The notes under the pieces are model-generated. The model searched no databases. It worked only from the letters and a program-made list of their open reading frames with translations, and was not told the origin of the DNA. Of a DNA stretch of 64,000 nt, positions 57,867 to 64,000 are shown in pieces. Made by a program: the position numbers and the translations under genes. The stretch covers positions 7,256 through 71,255 of the forward strand of contig JBBQSA010000012.1 in NCBI GenBank assembly GCA_038214295.1, written 5' to 3'. Source of the DNA: SHZI01 sp038214295 (GTDB lineage: Bacteria; Pseudomonadota; Gammaproteobacteria; Steroidobacterales; GCA-2729495). Each line of letters opens with the position of its first letter. Within the stretch, counting starts at the first letter, position 1.

Positions 57867-57949
57867 GGCGCGAGAGCCTAGCGGGCGCTGCCGGCGAAGG
57901 GAAGCGCGGTTATGCTGGTGGCAGTGTTCCCACTGCCAGCGGTGCCCTC

Positions 57950-58519
57950 ATGCCCCAGCCGACCCACATCTCGAAGCTGCCCGTGCCCGCGACCGATACC
58001 CTGGACCCGGACCTCCAGAAGTACTTCCGCAAGTGCGCGGAGAAACTGGGCCTGGTGCCCAACGTGCTGCGGGCCTATGCTTTCCGGCCGACGCACCTGC
58101 GCAATTTCATCAGCATGTACAACGAGCTGATGCTGGCGGAAGACTGCGGGCTTTCTACCCTCGAGCGGGAGATGATTGCGGTGGTCGTGTCGAGCTGCAA
58201 CCGCTGCTACTACTGCCTGGTTGCCCACGGGCAGGCGGTGCGGGAGCTCTCCGGCGACCCGCAGCTCGGCGAAATGCTGGTGACGAACTACCGGGTGGCG
58301 CCGCTGCCGGAGCGCCAGCGGGTCATGCTCGACTTCGCGGTGCAGCTGACGGACCACCCGGAGGCCGGTTACGAATCTCACCGGCAGGGCTTGCGGGACG
58401 CCGGCTTCAGTGACCGGGACATCTTCGACATCTGCGAGGTCGTGGCCTTCTTCAATTACTCGAACCGCATGGCCGCGGCCCTGGACCTGATGCCAAATCC
58501 CGAGTACCACGCCAGGTAA
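57950..58519 (+). CDS. Peroxidase-related AhpD-like protein (CMD domain)
   Basis: A 189-aa protein of the carboxymuconolactone-decarboxylase/AhpD fold. The redox pair is Cys84-x2-Cys87 in NRCYYCLVAHG, followed by the conserved His; LSTLEREMIAVVVS precedes it. The family is named 'uncharacterized peroxidase-related enzyme' (TIGR01926); the Cys pair supports alkylhydroperoxidase activity. It converges with the MBL-fold gene across 12 bases. Confidence 0.9.
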   Translation: MPQPTHISKLPVPATDTLDPDLQKYFRKCAEKLGLVPNVLRAYAFRPTHLRNFISMYNELMLAEDCGLSTLEREMIAVVVSSCNRCYYCLVAHGQAVRELSGDPQLGEMLVTNYRVAPLPERQRVMLDFAVQLTDHPEAGYESHRQGLRDAGFSDRDIFDICEVVAFFNYSNRMAAALDLMPNPEYHAR

Positions 58520-58531
58520 AAAGGTACCTTT

Positions 58532-59383
58532 TCAGCAGTCCAGTCGCCAGGCATCGCCGTCGCGGACGATGCGGCCGGCGGCGGGGGTGGCGAAGTGACT
58601 GCCGATAACCAGCACGGGCGCGTCGCCGTAGCGCTCGATGAAGTCCAGCCGGGTCTGCAATGCGGCCGACTTGTCGAAGTCGAACGGACTGGACCACAGG
58701 GGCCGCGCGATCTGGCAGGGGTGGTGCATAAGGTCGCCGGTTACCACGGCGTGCTCTCCCCGGGAAGCGATCCGGATCGACACATGGCCCGGGGAGTGAC
58801 CGGGCGTGGACTCCAGCCAGACCTCGTCGGTGATGCGGAAATCCGGTGCCACGCACTCGCCCTGGCCCGCTTCGAACACCGGCCGGACCGAGTCGCCTGC
58901 GTAGTCCCCCAGGGCGCTGACGGGTGCCTTGTCCAGCCACTCCCAGTCCTTCGCGCTGAAGACATAGCGGGCAGACGGGAAGGTGGGTACCCAGCGGTCG
59001 TTCACCCGCATCGTGTTCCAGCCCACGTGGTCCGGGTGCAGGTGGGTGCAGACCACGAAGTCCACCCGTTCCCTGGGAAAGCCGGCCTCGGCAATGTCCT
59101 CCAGGAAGCGGCCCTGCCGCTGGTTCCACTGGGGAACGATGCGGGGCTTGTCGTTGCCGAGGCAGGTGTCAATCACGATGCGCTGACCGCGGCTCTCGAC
59201 CAGCAGGGAGTGAATGCTGCTGATCAGTTGCCCCGACTCACTGACGAAATGGGGGCGGAGCCAGTTGAGCGGTGCCAGGTTGGCAGGCGTCGCCTCCGGC
59301 AGCATGGCCGCCGCGGTCATGGACCGGTCCTCGGTCTCGATGATCCGGGTGATGGTGACGTCGCCGACTCGCCAACGCTGCAT
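58532..59383 (-). CDS. Metallo-beta-lactamase-fold hydrolase
   Basis: A 283-aa binuclear-zinc hydrolase. The motif His114-x-His116-x-Asp118-His119 lies in THLHPDHV; further ligands are in STPGHSPGH and VTGDLMHHP. The C-terminal segment with VIGSHFATP resembles the AHL-lactonase/quercetinase-like group, but the substrate is open. The ATG at 59383 has GGGAGA upstream; a TTG 42 bases earlier is less likely. The GST gene sits 51 bases upstream on the same strand. Confidence 0.9.
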   Translation of the reverse strand: MQRWRVGDVTITRIIETEDRSMTAAAMLPEATPANLAPLNWLRPHFVSESGQLISSIHSLLVESRGQRIVIDTCLGNDKPRIVPQWNQRQGRFLEDIAEAGFPRERVDFVVCTHLHPDHVGWNTMRVNDRWVPTFPSARYVFSAKDWEWLDKAPVSALGDYAGDSVRPVFEAGQGECVAPDFRITDEVWLESTPGHSPGHVSIRIASRGEHAVVTGDLMHHPCQIARPLWSSPFDFDKSAALQTRLDFIERYGDAPVLVIGSHFATPAAGRIVRDGDAWRLDC

Positions 59384-59434
59384 GCTTTCGAGGTCTCCCG
59401 TTACCGGCTTCTGCGCTTGCAACAACTAAACAAT

Positions 59435-60064
59435 CTAGCTGGAACGGTGTCCGGTACCTTTTTCGTTCAGTTTTTTCCAGGAGGGGCGGTCCTGGCAGCG
59501 GTTCAGCCAGGCCTGGATGTGGGGGTGGTCGGTGAGGTCCTGCTTCGCGCCGCCCGCCAGGGACAGAATTGAGGCCACGTTCAGGTCCGCCACCGAGAAC
59601 CCGGCGCCTACCAGCCAGGGCTGCTCCGCCAGGTGGCCCTCCAGGGCGGCGAGGGGCCGCTTCACGAGTTCGGCGTTCTTCTTCTCGTTATCGGCATTCC
59701 GGTCGGCCTCCTTGCGGAAGGTGCGTTCGATCATCAGCTGGATGAGCGGCGGGTCCAGTTCGGTCACTGCAAAGAAGCTCCACTGCATTACCCTGGCCTG
59801 GTCCTGCTCGCCGTTCGGCCAAAGGTGCCGCCCGTACTTCCTGGCGAGGTACAGGTTGATGGCCATGGACTCCGCCAGGATGAAGTCCCCGTCGGCGATG
59901 ACGGGAATCTTGCCGATCGGGTTGACCTGCCGGACGGCCGCCGATTTCGCCTCCATCGTCGGGTGGCTGGTGAGGTCGTCGTGCTCGTAGGGGACGCCGC
60001 ACTCTTCTGCCATCCACAGGGCGCGGGACGAGCGGGAGCGGGCCGGGCCGTAGATCTTCAGCAT
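59435..60064 (-). CDS. Glutathione S-transferase
   Basis: A 209-aa GST with an N-terminal thioredoxin-like domain (KIYGPARSRSSRALWMAEECGVPYE; NPIGKIPVIADGDFILAESMAINLYLA, the glutathione-binding cis-Pro and ES) and an all-helical C-terminal domain ending in the N-capping box-like VADLNVAS. The catalytic residue is probably Ser11 or Ser13. Typical of zeta/beta-like detoxification GSTs. It is the first gene of a short minus-strand pair with the MBL hydrolase. Confidence 0.92.
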   Translation of the reverse strand: MLKIYGPARSRSSRALWMAEECGVPYEHDDLTSHPTMEAKSAAVRQVNPIGKIPVIADGDFILAESMAINLYLARKYGRHLWPNGEQDQARVMQWSFFAVTELDPPLIQLMIERTFRKEADRNADNEKKNAELVKRPLAALEGHLAEQPWLVGAGFSVADLNVASILSLAGGAKQDLTDHPHIQAWLNRCQDRPSWKKLNEKGTGHRSS

Positions 60065-60130
60065 GTGGGGATGAACTCCAAGCTAGACTGTGGCGGTCCT
60101 TGCCCCGCAGTGTAACTCCGGCAATCTCCC

Positions 60131-61288
60131 GTGACAGCGTTTGACGACCTCACAGCCACCCTCGGCAAGCTCGACCGGCGGCAGCTCTACCGCCGGCGGC
60201 GGGTGCTGGAGAGCCCGGTGGGACGGGAAATCGCGGTCAAGGGCCGCACCCTGCTGAATTTTTGCAGCAACGACTACCTGGGCCTGGCCGCCGACCCGCG
60301 GGTGCGCACCGCGTTCCACGCGGGCATCGACCGGTGGGGAGCCGGTTCCGGTGCCTCCCACCTCGTGAGTGGCCACACGGCGGCTCACGAGGAACTCGAA
60401 GAGGCGCTTGCCGACTTCACCCGCCGTCCCCGGACGCTGCTCTTCGGCAGCGGCTATGCCGCCAACCTGGGCACGATCAACGCGCTCCTCGGCCCCGGCG
60501 ATCATGTCTTCGAGGACCGCCTGAACCACGCCTCCCTGATCGACGGCGGCCGGCTCTCCCGGGCGGACTTCGAGTGGTTCAGTCACGGGGATGTCCCTGA
60601 CCTGCAGGCGCGGCTGCAGGCCGTCGCCGGATCGGAGCGCCGCAAGCTCGTGATCAGCGACGGCACGTTCAGCATGGACGGCGACCTCTGTCCGCTTGCC
60701 GGGCTGGTGGCCACTGCCCGCAGCCATGATGCCTGGCTGATGATCGACGACGCCCACGGCTGCGGAGTGCATGGCGCCGGCGGCTGCGGTGTCGTGGACC
60801 CGGCAGAGCACGGTACCCGTGACGTGCCGGTGCTGGTCGGCACGTTGGGCAAGGCCTTCGGCACGGCCGGCGCCTTCGTCGCCGGCGACGAGGCGCTGAT
60901 CGAGACGCTGATCCAGCGCGCGCGCAACTACGTCTACACGACGGCGATGCCCGCCGCAGTCGCCGTGGCGACCCTTGAGAGCCTGCGCATCGCCCGTGCC
61001 GAGGAGTGGCGGCGGGACCACCTGCGCCAGCTGGTCGCCCACTTCAGGGCGGGCGCGAGCCGCCTTGGCATCCGCTTGCTGCCGTCCCCGACGCCGATCC
61101 AGCCCCTCTTCGTGGGCGAGTCCGGCGCCGCACTGGCACTTTCTGCCGCGCTGGAGGCGAAGGGCCTGCTCGTGCCGGCCATCCGGCCACCGACGGTACC
61201 GGCGGGCACCGCGCGGCTGCGGGTCACTTTCTCGGCCCTCCACGAGCCCGCCGACGTGGACCGCCTGCTGGAGGCCCTGGCAGCGTGA
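60131..61288 (+). CDS. bioF: 8-amino-7-oxononanoate synthase
   Basis: A 385-aa PLP enzyme that joins pimeloyl-ACP (or -CoA) and alanine in the first ring-forming step of biotin synthesis. FCSNDYLGLA near 44-53, GSGASHLVSGH near 72-82, SDGTFSMDGD and the PLP Lys241 in VGTLGKAFGTAG are in place. It starts at GTG 60131. It heads the bioF-bioD-TauE-bioA run; the bioC/bioH genes that make the pimeloyl moiety are not here. Confidence 0.95.
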   Translation: MTAFDDLTATLGKLDRRQLYRRRRVLESPVGREIAVKGRTLLNFCSNDYLGLAADPRVRTAFHAGIDRWGAGSGASHLVSGHTAAHEELEEALADFTRRPRTLLFGSGYAANLGTINALLGPGDHVFEDRLNHASLIDGGRLSRADFEWFSHGDVPDLQARLQAVAGSERRKLVISDGTFSMDGDLCPLAGLVATARSHDAWLMIDDAHGCGVHGAGGCGVVDPAEHGTRDVPVLVGTLGKAFGTAGAFVAGDEALIETLIQRARNYVYTTAMPAAVAVATLESLRIARAEEWRRDHLRQLVAHFRAGASRLGIRLLPSPTPIQPLFVGESGAALALSAALEAKGLLVPAIRPPTVPAGTARLRVTFSALHEPADVDRLLEALAA

Positions 61289-61301
61289 AGCCGGGGCTGC
61301 C

Positions 61302-61994
61302 ATGAGTCCGAAGCGCTACTTCGTCACCGGCACGGACACGGGGGTGGGCAAGACGCTCGTCACCGGCGCGCTGCTCCTGAACGCCCGGGCTCACGGGCTC
61401 GACGCAGTGGGCCTGAAGCCGGTCGCCGCCGGTGGCACGCGCGTCGCCGGGCGCTTCGTCAACGACGATGCCCTGCTGCTCCAGCGCCTCTCCTCGGGCC
61501 CCATTGACTACGCCGACGTGAACCCCGTGGCGCTGGAGCCGGCGATTGCGCCGCACATCGCCGCCGCCCGGGCCGGCCTGACGTTGAGCGCCGCGGGCCT
61601 CGCCGACGGGGTACGCCGCATCGACGCGCGTGGCGCCGACGTGCTGCTGGTGGAGGGCGCGGGCGGCTGGCTCGTGCCCCTGAACGACCGGGAGACCATG
61701 GCGGACCTCGCCGCCCGGCTCGGCTATCCCGTGATCCTGGTGGTTGCGATGCGCCTTGGCTGCCTGAACCACGCGCTGCTCACGGCGGCTGCCATCGAGG
61801 CAGCGGGCCTTGCCCTCGCCGGTTGGGTGGCCAACTGCACGGCCCCCGACATGGATGCGCGTGACGAGAACCTGCATACGCTGGAGCTGCGTCTGCCGGC
61901 GCTGCGCCTCGGTACGGTGCCCTTCCTGGCCGGCGGTGCGACCCCGGAGCAGGCCAACACCTGGCTCGACGGCACGAGCCTCTTCGGCGCCTGA
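61302..61994 (+). CDS. bioD: ATP-dependent dethiobiotin synthetase
   Basis: A 230-aa P-loop ligase that closes the ureido ring of dethiobiotin from DAPA and CO2. The motif GTDTGVGKT at residues 10-18 is the BioD Walker A; GLKPVAAGG and LVEGAGGWLVPLN are further hallmarks. The ATG at 61302 is 13 bases after bioF. Confidence 0.95.
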   Translation: MSPKRYFVTGTDTGVGKTLVTGALLLNARAHGLDAVGLKPVAAGGTRVAGRFVNDDALLLQRLSSGPIDYADVNPVALEPAIAPHIAAARAGLTLSAAGLADGVRRIDARGADVLLVEGAGGWLVPLNDRETMADLAARLGYPVILVVAMRLGCLNHALLTAAAIEAAGLALAGWVANCTAPDMDARDENLHTLELRLPALRLGTVPFLAGGATPEQANTWLDGTSLFGA

Positions 61995-62010
61995 CGGCGC
62001 ACTTCGCGAC

Positions 62011-62787
62011 GTGTCCGGCCTCCCTCCCGAATTTCTCCTGGTCATCGCCGCCGCGTTCGGCGCCGGCCTCGTGGACGCGATGGTCGGCGGCGGCGGGCTG
62101 ATCCAGCTGCCGGCGCTGTTCACCGCGTTCCCGGCGACAACGCCACCCGTCCTGCTCGGCACCAACAAGTTCGCCAGCATCTTCGGCACCGGCAGCGCGG
62201 TATTGCGCTTCGCGCGCGGTGTGCGCATCCCCTGGCGGACCGTCCTGCCGCTGGTGCCGGTGGTGTTCCTCGGCGCGCTGGCCGGCGCGCGGGTGGCTAC
62301 GCTGGTGCCGCCTGCGGTCTTCCGGCCGCTGGTGCCCGTGATGCTGGCTGCCGTGCTCGTCTATATCCTGTGGCGCAAGGACCTGGGAGCGGCCCACGCG
62401 CCCCTGGCCATAACCCGGGGCCGGGCGCTGCTCGCCGCGGGCCTGCTCGGTTCCGTGGGCTTCTACGACGGCTTCTTCGGGCCCGGCACGGGCAGCTTCT
62501 TCATGTTCCTGTTGATCCGCATCTACGGCTTCGACTTCCTGCATTCGGCGGCCAGCGCCCGCGTGCTCAACGTTGCCACCAACGCCGGCGCCCTGGTCTG
62601 GTTCGGCAGCCAGCTCGAGCTACTGTGGCTGGTTGCTGGCCTGATGGCAGTGGCCAACGTGAGCGGGGCGGTGCTGGGTACCACGCTCGCGTTGAAGCAC
62701 GGCAGCGGCTTCATCCGCCGGATATTCATCGGCGTGGTCCTCCTGCTGATTGCCCGGACGGCCTGGCAGGCATACTTCGCGCCATGA
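62011..62787 (+). CDS. TauE/SafE-family sulfonate/sulfite-type anion permease
   Basis: A 258-aa membrane protein with about eight helices. GAGLVDAMVGGGGLIQLPAL near 18-37 and GFYDGFFGPGTGSF near 151-164 are the two TauE/SafE half-motifs. The family exports or imports sulfite, sulfoacetate or other sulfur anions. It starts at GTG 62011, 16 bases after bioD, and overlaps bioA by 4 bases, so it is embedded in the biotin operon. A sulfur or pathway-linked transport role is possible but untested. Confidence 0.87.
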   Translation: MSGLPPEFLLVIAAAFGAGLVDAMVGGGGLIQLPALFTAFPATTPPVLLGTNKFASIFGTGSAVLRFARGVRIPWRTVLPLVPVVFLGALAGARVATLVPPAVFRPLVPVMLAAVLVYILWRKDLGAAHAPLAITRGRALLAAGLLGSVGFYDGFFGPGTGSFFMFLLIRIYGFDFLHSAASARVLNVATNAGALVWFGSQLELLWLVAGLMAVANVSGAVLGTTLALKHGSGFIRRIFIGVVLLLIARTAWQAYFAP

Positions 62788-64000
62788 ACCCCTTTGACCG
62801 CGACCACCTCTGGCACCCCTACACGTCAATGACCACGCCGCTGCCCGCTTACGAGGTGGCGTCCGCGAGCGGCGTGCGTATCCGGCTGAAGGATGGCCGG
62901 GAGCTCATCGACGGGATGTCGTCCTGGTGGTGCGTGATCCACGGCTACAACCACCCGGCGCTGAACGCGGCGATCGAGGACCAGCTGAAGCTCATGGCCC
63001 ACGTGATGTTCGGCGGCCTGACTCACGAGCCGGCCATTGCCCTCGGCGAGAAGCTCCTGGCGCTCGCACCCGACCCGCTGCGGCACGTCTTCTTCTCGGA
63101 CTCGGGCTCGGTGGCCGTGGAGGTGGCCATCAAGATGGCGCTCCAGTACTGGCAGGCACGCCGCCAGCCCGCGAAGCGCCGCCTGCTCACGATCCGCGGC
63201 GGCTATCACGGGGACACCTTTGGCGCGATGGCGGTCTGCGACCCCGTCAACGGCATGCACCAGCTGTTCCGGGGCATCCTGCCGGAGCACCTGTTTGCGC
63301 CACGCCCGGCCACGTGCTTTGGCGAGCCACGGATCGCCGGCGACCTGGCGGAGTTCGAGCGGCTCCTGACCGCGCACGCCCGGGAAATCGCCGCGGTGAT
63401 CCTCGAGCCCATCGTGCAGGGCGCCGGCGGCATGTGGTTCTACTCCGCGGACTGGCTGCGGGACGCCGCGGCGTTGTGCCGCCAGCACGGCGTCCTGCTG
63501 ATCGCCGACGAGATTGCTACCGGCTTCGGCCGCACGGGCAAGCTGTTTGCCTGTGAGCACGCCGGGATTGCGCCCGACATCCTCTGCCTCGGCAAGGCGC
63601 TGACGGGCGGCTACCTGAGCCTCGCGGCGACGCTGACGACCACCGAGGTGGCGGAGGGCATCTCCGCCGGCGGCGGCGTGCTGATGCACGGCCCCACCTT
63701 CATGGCGAACCCGCTCGCGACGGCCGTGGCAGGCCGGAGCATCGACCTGCTGCTGGCAAGCCCCTGGCAGGCGCGCATTGCGGCCATCGAGGCGCAGTTG
63801 CGCCGGGAGCTGGGCGCCTGTGCGAGCCACCCGGCCGTGGCCGACGTGCGGGTGCTGGGCGGCATCGGTGTGGTGGAGACGAAGGCGCCGGTGGACATGG
63901 CGCTGCTGCAGGCCTTGTTCGTGGAGCAGGGGGTGTGGATCCGGCCGTTCGGGCGGCTGATCTACCTGATGCCCCCCTACGTGATCGAGCCCCGGGATCT
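62784..64000 (+). CDS. bioA: Adenosylmethionine-8-amino-7-oxononanoate aminotransferase (partial at window end)
   Basis: A class III aminotransferase that converts KAPA to DAPA using SAM as amino donor. About 405 residues are visible, starting at ATG 62784 (overlapping the TauE/SafE stop, ATGA); the last few dozen residues lie past the window edge. DHLWHPYTSM at 7-16, DGMSSWWCVIHGYNHP near 43-58, DSGSVAVEVAIKMALQYW, HGDTFGAM, DEIATGFGRTG and the PLP Lys271 in CLGKALTGGYL are BioA hallmarks. Confidence 0.95.
   Translation, partial: MNPFDRDHLWHPYTSMTTPLPAYEVASASGVRIRLKDGRELIDGMSSWWCVIHGYNHPALNAAIEDQLKLMAHVMFGGLTHEPAIALGEKLLALAPDPLRHVFFSDSGSVAVEVAIKMALQYWQARRQPAKRRLLTIRGGYHGDTFGAMAVCDPVNGMHQLFRGILPEHLFAPRPATCFGEPRIAGDLAEFERLLTAHAREIAAVILEPIVQGAGGMWFYSADWLRDAAALCRQHGVLLIADEIATGFGRTGKLFACEHAGIAPDILCLGKALTGGYLSLAATLTTTEVAEGISAGGGVLMHGPTFMANPLATAVAGRSIDLLLASPWQARIAAIEAQLRRELGACASHPAVADVRVLGGIGVVETKAPVDMALLQALFVEQGVWIRPFGRLIYLMPPYVIEPRD

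Overview
This is a gene-dense chromosomal segment of roughly two-thirds G+C (judged by eye) from a Gram-negative bacterium. TonB-dependent receptors, an RND efflux pump, Tat and lipoprotein signals and a class I GlnRS all point to a proteobacterium, most likely a gammaproteobacterium of the environmental, xenobiotic- or steroid-degrading kind. That placement is inference. I see no rRNA, tRNA, CRISPR array, transposase, phage gene or origin. No gap between genes exceeds about 280 bases.

Layout. 1-5 kb: a hydantoinase-like amidohydrolase, a small unknown protein and a TonB receptor. 5-8.4 kb: an SDR, glnS and a SAM hydrolase. 8.4-12.7 kb: an RND pump and its adaptor. 13-26.7 kb: a molybdenum-enzyme island. 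It holds a HiPIP, mobB and moeA; a Tat-exported type II DMSO-reductase-family enzyme of the ethylbenzene/steroid-C25 dehydrogenase type (alpha, chaperone and beta, but no gamma); a double VOC protein; a DUF697-like membrane protein; and a two-subunit enzyme of the pyrogallol transhydroxylase type, followed by an NmrA-type reductase. 26.8-35.9 kb: a rhomboid, two MFS transporters, a TauD-type dioxygenase, a second TonB receptor, an aldo/keto reductase and a TetR regulator. 35.9-45.7 kb: a nitrilase-fold protein, a GntR regulator with a peptide-binding protein, and a long MFS-oppBCDF-DUF1330-Tat protein operon. 45.7-53.4 kb: an exported xanthine-oxidase-type molybdoenzyme, an FGE-fold lipoprotein, an exported flavin amine oxidase, a 4-hydroxybutyryl-CoA-dehydratase-like protein and an aldehyde dehydrogenase. 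53.4-60 kb: NfeD and SPFH proteins, a GPH transporter, NnrU, a 2OG oxygenase, an AhpD-like protein, an MBL hydrolase and a GST. 60.1-64 kb: bioF-bioD-TauE/SafE-bioA, with bioA cut by the window edge.

The most interesting part is 13-26.7 kb. Two molybdenum enzymes that would work without O2 on C-H or C-OH bonds lie next to cofactor genes and a HiPIP electron carrier. The transhydroxylase-like large subunit keeps the catalytic His, Asp and Tyr and the Mo-ligand Ser recalled for the Pelobacter enzyme, but it carries an extra N-terminal domain of about 130 residues that looks like an SCP2 (sterol/lipid-carrier) fold. Its small subunit has lost all four cysteine ligands of exactly one of its three Fe-S clusters. 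Together they suggest an undescribed lipophilic-substrate (steroid, terpenoid or alkylphenol) hydroxyl-transfer or oxidation system.
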